Part shown: in pieces, positions 6,231-12,778 of the stretch | Position numbering within the stretch: the stretch's first letter is position 1 | Layout: each line of letters begins with the position of its first letter | Assembly: GCA_964407285.1 (NCBI GenBank) | Contig: CAYOVG010000198.1 | Location: 1-12,778 of the forward strand | DNA length: 12,778 nucleotides | Direction of reading: 5' to 3' | Source of the DNA: CAYOVG01 sp964407285 | GTDB taxonomy: Bacteria > Desulfobacterota > Syntrophobacteria > Syntrophobacterales > Syntrophobacteraceae | Made by a program: the position numbers and the translations under genes | Notes under the pieces: model-generated | Seen by the model: only the letters and a program-made list of their open reading frames with translations | Database searches by the model: none | What the model was told of the DNA's origin: nothing

Positions 6231-7484
6231 TCAAGGGCGCATGAAATGCCCGTAGTGAAGAGTATGATCGATGACGCGCGATTTTATCTTCGCTACCGGC
6301 ATCCTTTCTTTAATCAGGAATCGATACATCCCCGCCCTGGAAATGTCGCCTACCAGCAAGACTCCCACCAATCGGCCGCCGTCGGGGGAAAAGACCAGCT
6401 TCCGGTAGGCGTTGCGTGAGCGGGCCACGTGAGTTTCGTAGTTTTGGCCGGTGGCGTGCACGATTCCCATGGAGACGAACGCAACGTCGGCCACCTGCGT
6501 GGCGTTCAGAATGCCGAAGGTTCCCCCGTATTCCGTGGGTTTCCCGGCCATGTTGTATCCGGCGCACTTGCCCATCTCGACGGCGTTGGTCCAAAGACCG
6601 GTAATGATGCGCCCACCCGTGATCGGATCGAAAGTTACGGCGACATCACCCGCCGCAAAGACGCCGGCGGCGCCGCAGGCCGTGAATCTGTCCACCACGA
6701 CTCCCCGATCCACTCGAATGTCTTCGGGATCGATCCCGCCGACGTTCGGCCGCACCCCTTTGCCGATGCAAACCATCTCACAGGCGATCGTTCGGCCGTC
6801 GTCCAGGAGCACGCCTTCGACCCCGTCGTCCCCGGACAGAATCCCGCGGGCGCCGGCGCCGGTTTCTATCTCGAGACCCGCCTTGTTCAACGCATCCCGG
6901 ATGAGCGTCGCATCCTCGGGTTCCATTAACTGCGAGAGAACCTGGGGCGACTTGACGACCAGGGTGACTTGAAGCCCACGCTCCAGCAAGGCGAAGGAAG
7001 CCTTGAGGTTCAACATCCCGCCACCCAGCATGACGGCGCGACGCGCGCGGGCGACCCGCTTTTCGGCGGCCCTGGCGTCCGCCAGGGTCCGTAATGGGAA
7101 TACGCCTTCGGCGTCGGTTCCCTCGATCTCCGGCGGAATGTACGGGCTGCTGCCCGTTGCAATGAGCAGCCTGTCGTAGGGAAAACGCTCCCCGCCCCCG
7201 ATCTCGACCGTCCGAGACCGGCAGTCGATTCTCTCCACCCGCGAGTTTATCCGTACTTCGATACCGGAACCCCGGTAGGGTCCTTCTCCCACCAGGGCCA
7301 TATCGTCCGCGCTTTTCTTGCCGCTGATGAGAAAAGGGATCAACGGCCTGAAGTAGGGACGGTCGGGCTCGTCCGAAAAGACAACGATCGAGCCCCTCCC
7401 GTCGGTTGCGCGAATGGCTTCGGCGGCCGCCATCCCGGCCGCGCCCGCCCCAATAATGACGTAGTGCGTTTCACTCGGCGCCAC
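6231..7484 (-). CDS. FAD/NAD(P)-dependent oxidoreductase of the CO dehydrogenase cluster
   Basis: This 417-residue flavoprotein of the NADH oxidase/rubredoxin reductase type probably takes electrons from the CooF-like protein and reduces NAD(P); that direction is inferred from context. The start is GTG 7484, 2 nt after the upstream stop, with AAAGGGG as ribosome site. The FAD-binding GAGAAG is at 12-17, then the family motif RPYFRP (42-47), ATG motif 109-111, a second Rossmann site GGGMLN (154-159) and the second FAD motif FAAGDVA (276-282). The second Rossmann site has Asn where Gly is usual, and the strand after it ends VVKS, lacking the acidic residue typical of NADH binding. I see no redox-active disulfide or active-site Cys. 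The residues after about 320 form the C-terminal dimerisation-like domain. It matches the oxidoreductase (FNOR) of known cooS-cooF-FNOR clusters. Confidence 0.9.
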   Translation of the reverse strand: MAPSETHYVIIGAGAAGMAAAEAIRATDGRGSIVVFSDEPDRPYFRPLIPFLISGKKSADDMALVGEGPYRGSGIEVRINSRVERIDCRSRTVEIGGGERFPYDRLLIATGSSPYIPPEIEGTDAEGVFPLRTLADARAAEKRVARARRAVMLGGGMLNLKASFALLERGLQVTLVVKSPQVLSQLMEPEDATLIRDALNKAGLEIETGAGARGILSGDDGVEGVLLDDGRTIACEMVCIGKGVRPNVGGIDPEDIRVDRGVVVDRFTACGAAGVFAAGDVAVTFDPITGGRIITGLWTNAVEMGKCAGYNMAGKPTEYGGTFGILNATQVADVAFVSMGIVHATGQNYETHVARSRNAYRKLVFSPDGGRLVGVLLVGDISRAGMYRFLIKERMPVAKIKSRVIDHTLHYGHFMRP

Positions 7485-7486
7485 CG

Positions 7487-7990
7487 CTATCCCCTTTGCG
7501 CTTTGAGGATTTGTGCGGAAGCGGTTTTGCGGGCATCGCCGGAGAAATCTTTCACACTCTGGTAAACCAGCGCCCTGGTCGGACATGCTCCGACACAGGC
7601 AGGCTCCGTGCGGTCCGGGCACCGATCGCACCGATATGCTTTATGCTCCTGGAGGCTCCGGCCGATCACCCCGTAAGGACATACCATCACGCATGTCCAG
7701 CAGCCGATGCACTTATCGCTCCGCGTGATCACCACTCCCTCTTCAGTCCTGCGGATGGCTCCGGCGATGCAGGCGTGCATGCAAGGGGCATCCTCACAAT
7801 GCCGGCAGAGAATCGGCACGGGTTTATTCGATGACGATTCAACATAGACGCGAGACCTGGGTCGAGGTTGTTCCGAGACGGCCCCGTACAGGGACCGGCT
7901 CTTCGAATGCGCAACGGCGCAGGCCAGTTCACACGAACGGCACCCCATGCATCGGTCCGGTCGGACGAATATCTCTTTGGGTTCAGGCAT
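7487..7990 (-). CDS. cooF: CooF-like four-cluster [4Fe-4S] electron-transfer protein
   Basis: This 167-residue ferredoxin-like protein should accept electrons from CooS cluster D and pass them to the flavoprotein encoded next. All sixteen expected Cys are present in four groups: 14-17-20-24, 62-65-70-74, 94-97-100-104 and 121-124-132-136, the layout of the CooF/HycB/DmsB-type subunit family. No signal peptide or Tat motif is seen, so it acts in the cytoplasm. The start is ATG 7990, preceded by GAGGAG; the frame stays open upstream to 8125 but those codons overlap cooS and have no ribosome site. The C-terminal ~25 residues are a polar tail without motifs. The symbol is by analogy with Rhodospirillum rubrum CooF; other members of this large family could carry the same motifs, but the cooS neighbour makes the call firm. 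Confidence 0.92.
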   Translation of the reverse strand: MPEPKEIFVRPDRCMGCRSCELACAVAHSKSRSLYGAVSEQPRPRSRVYVESSSNKPVPILCRHCEDAPCMHACIAGAIRRTEEGVVITRSDKCIGCWTCVMVCPYGVIGRSLQEHKAYRCDRCPDRTEPACVGACPTRALVYQSVKDFSGDARKTASAQILKAQRG

Positions 7991-8027
7991 AAAATGCTCC
8001 TCTTCTCGAACGACGGCAGCGACATCC

Positions 8028-8047
8028 GCCGGGGCTTCGCCTCCGGC
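8028..8047 (-). promoter_or_regulatory. Intercistronic hairpin between cooS and cooF
   Basis: GCCGG-GGC and GCC-T-CCGGC form an 8-bp GC stem with one bulged base and a 3-nt loop, in the 88-nt gap between the cooS stop and the cooF start. No T-tract follows on the minus strand, so it is more likely to protect or process the cooS message than to terminate it. Confidence 0.4.
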
Positions 8048-8078
8048 CCTATTAAGGCATTGCCGTCGATTTTGACGC

Positions 8079-9998
8079 TCACTTCGACAAACCCAGGCCT
8101 GCCCGACGCTCGTCGATGGCCGCAATCAGTTTGTCGGCCGCCGACGCCGGATCGAGGTCCACGATAAAGTAACCGCCCGTCAGGTCCTTCACTTTGTCCG
8201 TCAACACCTGCGTAACCAGCGGCCCGCCGAGGACGGGCAGCATAACGCCGACATGAGTGGGCAGGCCGGCCGCCACGGCATACGCGCCGATGGACACCGC
8301 CTTTTCGGAAACCGCTTCGGGAGCGGAGGCGACCACGGGGAGTTTGTCCGTGTCCACTCCGAGGTAGTTGGCGACCGCAACGGCCAGGGCCACGGCCCTG
8401 GAGTTATCGACGCAGGAGCCCAGATGCAGAACCGGAGGCAGCGGCCCGCCGAGGCCGTTAGCCTCTCCGATGGCCCGCAGGACGGCCCGCAAACCGTCGC
8501 CGCACAGGGCATCCGTATTGGCCGGGTCCATGAATCCGTGCCGCATGAGCGCGCCCGCGCCGCAACCCGTGGCGACCACCAGGACATTTTCCTCGAGAAG
8601 CTTGCGGGCCACCGTAAGGAAACTGTTGTCCTGGGGGACCTTTACGTTGTTGCAGCCCGCGAAAAGGCATACGCCACGAATATTGCCCGCCACGATGTTA
8701 TCCACCACGGGCTTGAGGGGCGCGTCGGCATCCAGCTTCGAAAGCGCGCCGACAATGGTTTCCACTGAAAAGCCGGCGACCACGCGGCTCTTAATGTCGG
8801 GGATATTCACCGGTTTGTTCTTGCGGCGCTTGAAGCCTGCCAGGGCCAATTCGAAAATCTCATCCGCCTTTGCTTCGGCGGATTCCTCGTCGAAGGCGAC
8901 GTGTACGGCCCCGGGGATCTTTGCGATGTCCATGGTGGTAATCAGTGTGGTCCCCATGCATTCGGCGACTGAACCCATTGAAGGCATGATGCACTGGTAG
9001 TCGACGATCACTGCGTCCAGGGCTCCGGTAACGATCGCCATCTCCTGGCTCACCGAGTGGGTACAGGCGGGAATCCCGTGTCGCATCATGATCTCATTGC
9101 CCGTGCAGCATATGCCGACGACATTTATGCCCGATGCGCCCGCGGCAATCGCCGCATCATTCCAGGAAGGGGCCCTGGCGACGAGCATATCCGACAGTAA
9201 AGGGTTATGGCCGTGTAAGGCGATGTTTACGGCATCCGCCTTGAGGGTCCCGAGATTGGCCTCCGTAACGACCGGCTTTGGAACTCCGAAGAGTATATCG
9301 GCTATGTCGGTCGCCATGTAGCATCCGGCAAGGTCGGCGACCGCACAGCGAAGTCCGCCCAGGAGGAGATTGACCGGATCGGCATCCACTCCGTAGAGGG
9401 TGCGGTGCATTATTTCGGAAATCTCATGGTCGATTCCTTTGGGCGTTAAATCCAATTTGGTCAAAACTTCAGCCCGTTTAGGAGGGACGACCGTGGCGGC
9501 CCACAGCACCGGCGTCTCCTTCTCATGGAAATCGGCCATGGCGGCGCGGGCGAGGTCGAGAGCGATATCGCTGTCGGAGCGGCCTTCCACTGGAATGCCC
9601 AATCGTCCGGCCACGGCTCTGAGCTTTTCGGGTTCCTTGATGGAATAGACCCCGGTCTCGCCCTTGGCGACTTTTGAGAGGGTATGGGCCAGGTGCTTGG
9701 CATGGCCGGAATGGGCGGCGGTTCCCGCGGCAATGGCCCGGTCGAGGCCTCGCGCCACCATGGTGTCCGCCGAGGCTCCGCAGATGCCCTCCGTGGGGCC
9801 TTCGCCGAAAGGATCGATCCTGCACGGCCCCTGCAGACAATGACGGCAGCACAGTCCCGTGTCGCCGAACCCGCACTGGGGCTGCATGGCTTCATACCGG
9901 TCCCAAACCGTCTTGATTTCCATTCGATCTGCCTTGGTGATCATTTCCCGGACCGCGGGATCCGTGCTCTTTGACATAAGGTCCTTTTCGTCTGCCAT
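8079..9998 (-). CDS. cooS: Anaerobic Ni-Fe carbon monoxide dehydrogenase, catalytic subunit
   Basis: CooS oxidises CO with water to CO2, two protons and two electrons at a Ni-Fe-S cluster; it works as a cytoplasmic homodimer. The 639-residue length is standard. The start ATG 9998 follows GAGGA at 8 nt. Cys 42 and 50 fit the intersubunit cluster D, and Cys 51, 54, 59 and 73 cluster B. Cluster C ligands are His 262 (HGHNP), Cys 298, 336, 449, 479 and 529. The spacing follows Carboxydothermus CODH-II with a constant +3 offset after about residue 90. His 96, 99, 102 and 105 match the proton-relay histidines and Lys 566 the active-site lysine. It should therefore be active rather than the degenerate hybrid-cluster relative. 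There is no acetyl-CoA synthase gene next to it, which fits a CO-oxidising (CooS) rather than a bifunctional (AcsA) role. No cooC is seen nearby. Confidence 0.97.
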   Translation of the reverse strand: MADEKDLMSKSTDPAVREMITKADRMEIKTVWDRYEAMQPQCGFGDTGLCCRHCLQGPCRIDPFGEGPTEGICGASADTMVARGLDRAIAAGTAAHSGHAKHLAHTLSKVAKGETGVYSIKEPEKLRAVAGRLGIPVEGRSDSDIALDLARAAMADFHEKETPVLWAATVVPPKRAEVLTKLDLTPKGIDHEISEIMHRTLYGVDADPVNLLLGGLRCAVADLAGCYMATDIADILFGVPKPVVTEANLGTLKADAVNIALHGHNPLLSDMLVARAPSWNDAAIAAGASGINVVGICCTGNEIMMRHGIPACTHSVSQEMAIVTGALDAVIVDYQCIMPSMGSVAECMGTTLITTMDIAKIPGAVHVAFDEESAEAKADEIFELALAGFKRRKNKPVNIPDIKSRVVAGFSVETIVGALSKLDADAPLKPVVDNIVAGNIRGVCLFAGCNNVKVPQDNSFLTVARKLLEENVLVVATGCGAGALMRHGFMDPANTDALCGDGLRAVLRAIGEANGLGGPLPPVLHLGSCVDNSRAVALAVAVANYLGVDTDKLPVVASAPEAVSEKAVSIGAYAVAAGLPTHVGVMLPVLGGPLVTQVLTDKVKDLTGGYFIVDLDPASAADKLIAAIDERRAGLGLSK

Positions 9999-10331
9999 GT
10001 TCCTTTTCCTCTTCCTCATGAGATGAATGGTTAGGGCTGGATCTGTAATATGCAATAATATCGATATTCTTCACAGTGGTGAGACCAAAATGCCGATTGC
10101 CTCGTTCCCCATGGTGATGGGAAGATCCTCGATCCATGGTAGAGCGCCGGGCGCGTCAGCGCATTTAACCACAAAAGAATTGAAAACGAAAGACCAATCA
10201 GCACGAACTATGTCGTATGATCTTAGAGGCTTGTGAGCCACGGAAAAACCATGGACGGGACAGCTTCCACGCAGCGTGCCGGTATGACGAAACCGGGCGT
10301 TCTTCTTTCTCTGAAGGCGACGAACGGAAAT
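9999..10331. other. Intergenic region upstream of cooS
   Basis: This 333-base gap lies between the hybrid kinase stop and cooS, both on the minus strand. Open frames here are short and lack ribosome sites. It is more AT-rich than the flanking genes from 10020 to 10070 and from 10165 to 10230. I found no confident -35/-10 pair, no sigma-54 motif and no CooA site (TGTCR-N6-YGACA). It holds an AT-rich palindrome, TGGTGAGACCA at 10077-10087, and three CCATGG hexamers (10109, 10134, 10249). The length suggests that cooS has its own promoter rather than being cotranscribed with the kinase. Confidence 0.55.
10057..10068. promoter_or_regulatory. Perfect AT-rich palindrome, candidate operator of cooS
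   Basis: AATATCGATATT is a perfect 12-bp palindrome centred 64-65 nt before the cooS start codon, next to TATTAT- and TATTAC-type possible -10 boxes on the minus strand. Position and symmetry fit a dimeric regulator. It does not match FNR, CRP or CooA consensus. Confidence 0.35.
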
Positions 10332-12778
10332 TCAACGGTCCAGCACCTCACGGACTATCTCGGTCATGCTCTTCACGGAAAACGGCTTCTGGAGAAAATG
10401 GACTCCTTCATCGAGAACGCCGTGATCGGAAATGATATCGGCGGTATAGCCCGAGATGAATATGGTCTTGAACCCGGTTCTGACAGCGCTGAGTTTTTCG
10501 ACAAGATCTTTGCCGTTCATCCCGGGCATGACGACATCCGTGATCAGCAGATCGATCCGGTCCTGGTGTCTTCCGGCCAGATCCAGGGCTTCGGCCGCGT
10601 TTTGAGCGGTCAACACCTTGTATCCATGGAGTTCCAGGATCTGTCTTCCCAAATTCAACAAGATTTCTTCATCTTCCACCAGCAGGACCGTCTCCTTCCC
10701 TTTAAGGTCCTTCTTGTGATCGGGAACCTGGGTCTTTTCGGAAACGGGGGCATCGGTCCGAGGAATATATATCCTGAAAGACGCTCCCTGTCCGGGTTCG
10801 CTCTCTACATCCACGAACCCGTTGTTCTGCTTGACGATGCCGTAGACCGTAGCCAGGCCCAGGCCGGTCCCCTTGCCGGCATCCTTGGTGGTGAAAAACG
10901 GTTCGAAAAGCTTGTCGAGAACCTCCTTCCCCATGCCGCAGCCGTCGTCGCTCACTCCGAGCAGAACATATTCTCCGGGGAGGAAGCCCTCGCGTCCCGT
11001 GCCGAAGGCTTTATCGAGCGTAACGTTGCCCGTCTCGATGGTGACTTTTCCCACACCGGCTATGGCGTCGCGGGCATTGACGCACAAATTCGCCAGGACC
11101 TGGTCGATCTGCGCAGGGTCGACCTTCACCGGCCAGAGGTCCGGGCAGGGTTTCCAAACCAGTTCGATGTCCTCGCCGATGAGGCGTCGGACCATCTTCA
11201 GCATGCTTTCCACGGTTTCGTTGATGTCGAGCACTTCGGGCCGGATCGTCTGCTGCCGGGCGAATGTCAGGAGCTGGCGAGTCAGCGTCGCCGAGCGCTT
11301 CGCGGCCTTGAGAATCTCCTGGATGTCGCTCAGAGCGGGTTTTTCAGAGGCGATCTTGCCCACGGCCAACTCCGCATGACCGATGATAACTCCGAGCATA
11401 TTGTTGAAATCATGAGCTATGCCTCCAGCCAGGCGCCCCACCGACTCCATCTTCTGCGCCTGGTGGAGTTCTCTTTCCAGTTTGCGGAAGCGGCTCATGT
11501 TCCGGCCGACGACAAGATAGTTCGTGACGCGGCCGGAACCGTCTCTTACGGGCGAAATCGCGCCCTCTATCTCGAAATCCGCGCCGTCTTTCCCTTTGCT
11601 GATGATGTTGCCCATCCAGACTTCGCCACGGTCGAGGACCTGCTTCATATTCCGGTAAAAAGCCTCGTCGTGCTTATCGCTCCTCAACACCCGCAGCTTT
11701 TGCCCCTTGAGGTCCTGGTTACGATACCCGCTGGAATGCTCGAAGGCCGGATTGATATAGAGAATGGTTCGATGATCGTCGGTGATGAGGACATTTTCCT
11801 CCGCCTGCTCGACCACGCCCGCGAGCAGCGTTCGTTCCGCGTCGGCGCGCTTGCGGTCGGTGATCTCCGTCGTCATCCCGCACACGCCGCGCACCGCGCC
11901 GTCGTCGCCGAACAGGGGAAACTTGACGGACAAAAAGAAACGCCGGCCCGTCTCGTCCTCAAGGACTTCCTCTTTCTCCATCACGGAACCCGCCTGCATC
12001 ACTTCCGTATCATTCAATCGGAAGGCGCTTCCGACCGGTCCGGGGAACAGGTCCTCGTCCGTTCTCCCAATGACTGCCTGTCGGTTCAGACCCGTGACGT
12101 CTTCCCATTTCCGGTTGACTATTTCATAGCGGCCCGCACGGTCCTTGACGAAAATGAGCGCTCCGCTGTGCTCGATCAAATCGGAGAGAAACTGGCGGTT
12201 CTTGCGCAATTCATCTTCAACGCGCCTGCGGTCGGTGATATCGCGGGCAATGGCCTGGAAGCCCTCGGCCTTCCCGTCGCTTTCCAGGAACTGAGTGTTC
12301 TGCCCGACCCAAACGACCCTGGAATCCTTCGTGACGACGGGAAATTCGTGGTACGTGTTCGGCGTTCTCTCGATATACTGTTTCTCGTAAGCCGACCCTA
12401 TTTCATCCCGAAAATCCGGATGAATGAAATCGAGAAAGCGCCTTTCCTTCATCTCCTCGGATTGATAACCCGTTATGAGTTCGGCGACTGGGTTGATGTA
12501 AAGAATACGGCCTCGTTCATCGGTAACATAGAGAATGTCGCCCGCGTTCTGGACCATATGCCGATACCGCTCTTCGCTGAGAAGCAGTTCCCGGGTCCTT
12601 TTTTTCACCTGCAGGCGCAATATCCACGTAATGGTCGAAGTGACGGCCAGCAGCAACAGGATGGAGATGAAGGCGAAGAGGAAAAAGCGAGAGGTCTGCC
12701 ATAGGGACTTTTCTCTATAGATGGACATCCTGCACTGAAAGCACACTGAGTTCAATGCCTGCGAGGGTGTATTCCGTC
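10332..12778 (-). CDS. Hybrid sensor histidine kinase with three PAS domains and a receiver (N-terminus probably truncated by the window)
   Basis: This membrane two-component kinase lies upstream of cooS. Its frame stays open to the window edge. The first starts in view (TTG 12755, ATG 12728) lack ribosome sites, so the N-terminus, perhaps a periplasmic sensor domain, probably lies outside. Numbering from the TTG: a membrane helix at about 22-46, a linker (VKKRTREL), then three PAS domains at about 62-177, 185-305 and 308-425. PAS1 and PAS2 end in the DITDRR and EITDRK linkers. A HisKA of the NtrB-like type follows, with His 448 (GGIAHDFNN), then an HATPase with Asn 560, the DDGCGMG box (603-609) and GTGLGLATVYG, and a C-terminal receiver with Asp 740 (LITDVVMPG) and Lys 790 (FLQKPFS). 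No output domain is attached, so phosphate must pass on to another protein. Redox or gas sensing for the CO genes is possible from position only. Confidence 0.93.
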   Translation of the reverse strand, partial: RNTPSQALNSVCFQCRMSIYREKSLWQTSRFFLFAFISILLLLAVTSTITWILRLQVKKRTRELLLSEERYRHMVQNAGDILYVTDERGRILYINPVAELITGYQSEEMKERRFLDFIHPDFRDEIGSAYEKQYIERTPNTYHEFPVVTKDSRVVWVGQNTQFLESDGKAEGFQAIARDITDRRRVEDELRKNRQFLSDLIEHSGALIFVKDRAGRYEIVNRKWEDVTGLNRQAVIGRTDEDLFPGPVGSAFRLNDTEVMQAGSVMEKEEVLEDETGRRFFLSVKFPLFGDDGAVRGVCGMTTEITDRKRADAERTLLAGVVEQAEENVLITDDHRTILYINPAFEHSSGYRNQDLKGQKLRVLRSDKHDEAFYRNMKQVLDRGEVWMGNIISKGKDGADFEIEGAISPVRDGSGRVTNYLVVGRNMSRFRKLERELHQAQKMESVGRLAGGIAHDFNNMLGVIIGHAELAVGKIASEKPALSDIQEILKAAKRSATLTRQLLTFARQQTIRPEVLDINETVESMLKMVRRLIGEDIELVWKPCPDLWPVKVDPAQIDQVLANLCVNARDAIAGVGKVTIETGNVTLDKAFGTGREGFLPGEYVLLGVSDDGCGMGKEVLDKLFEPFFTTKDAGKGTGLGLATVYGIVKQNNGFVDVESEPGQGASFRIYIPRTDAPVSEKTQVPDHKKDLKGKETVLLVEDEEILLNLGRQILELHGYKVLTAQNAAEALDLAGRHQDRIDLLITDVVMPGMNGKDLVEKLSAVRTGFKTIFISGYTADIISDHGVLDEGVHFLQKPFSVKSMTEIVREVLDR

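Noticed and set aside
7991..8125. A longer CooF-like start extending into cooS
   Set aside because: The frame is open upstream, but those codons lack a ribosome site, while ATG 7990 has GAGGAG and gives a product matching the family's usual N-terminus.
10027..10236. A 69-codon plus-strand frame in the gap before cooS
   Set aside because: It has no ribosome site, shows no domain, and spans the palindromic candidate operator. A small unknown gene cannot be fully excluded.
10109..10254. Three CCATGG hexamers within about 150 bases
   Set aside because: More than expected by chance for a six-base word, but without symmetry of spacing or link to a known site it is most likely coincidence.
10233..12704. 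An 823-codon open frame on the plus strand opposite the hybrid kinase
   Set aside because: It mirrors the kinase gene, whose minus-strand product has full PAS, HisKA, HATPase and receiver motifs. The plus-strand translation shows no recognisable domain, and such long antisense frames are common opposite GC-rich genes.
1..12778. CRISPR arrays, insertion sequences or prophage genes
   Set aside because: No regularly spaced repeats, transposase or phage motifs were found on either strand.

Overview
The window reads as chromosomal DNA of a GC-rich anaerobic bacterium. An intact anaerobic nickel carbon monoxide dehydrogenase with its CooF-like and flavin oxidoreductase partners, together with several two-component sensors, fits a sulfate-reducing or syntrophic Desulfobacterota lineage such as the Syntrophobacter group. 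That placement is inference from gene content and protein style. No database was consulted.

Layout. At the left edge (1-165, minus) is the N-terminus of a membrane sensor-type protein. About 400 bases without a convincing gene follow. Next comes a tRNA-Pro(CGG) gene (616-689, minus) with its own promoter and a rho-independent terminator. uvrC (799-2847, plus) is divergent from the tRNA and is the only protein gene on the plus strand. After it, on the minus strand, lie a 93-residue highly basic protein of unknown function with a hairpin-rich leader (2931-3212) and a two-gene operon with a clear sigma-70-type promoter, made of a 56-residue basic protein (3918-4088) and a GNAT acetyltransferase (3376-3912). 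A NarL/DesK-type histidine kinase with a CBS pair follows at 4285-5847. A 380-base GC-palindrome-rich gap separates it from the CO gene cluster.

CO cluster (6231-9998, minus; transcription order cooS, cooF-like, FAD/NAD oxidoreductase). CooS carries every ligand expected for clusters B, C and D, the histidine chain and the active-site lysine. The CooF-like protein has sixteen Cys in four ferredoxin-type motifs. The oxidoreductase starts 2 nt after it. The reading is CO + H2O to CO2 with electrons passed through the Fe-S protein to a flavoprotein and probably to NAD(P). No nickel-insertion ATPase (cooC) and no CO-sensing regulator (CooA, RcoM) is present in the window. A 333-base gap with a perfect AT-rich palindrome lies upstream of cooS. 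Before it, in the same direction, is a three-PAS hybrid histidine kinase with a C-terminal receiver (10332 to the window edge), whose reading frame runs off the right end and is probably N-terminally truncated here.

The CODH-CooF-oxidoreductase arrangement is a known one. The less explained items are the small basic proteins, the structured leaders and dyads, the CBS-pair kinase, and the atypical nucleotide-binding motif of the oxidoreductase.
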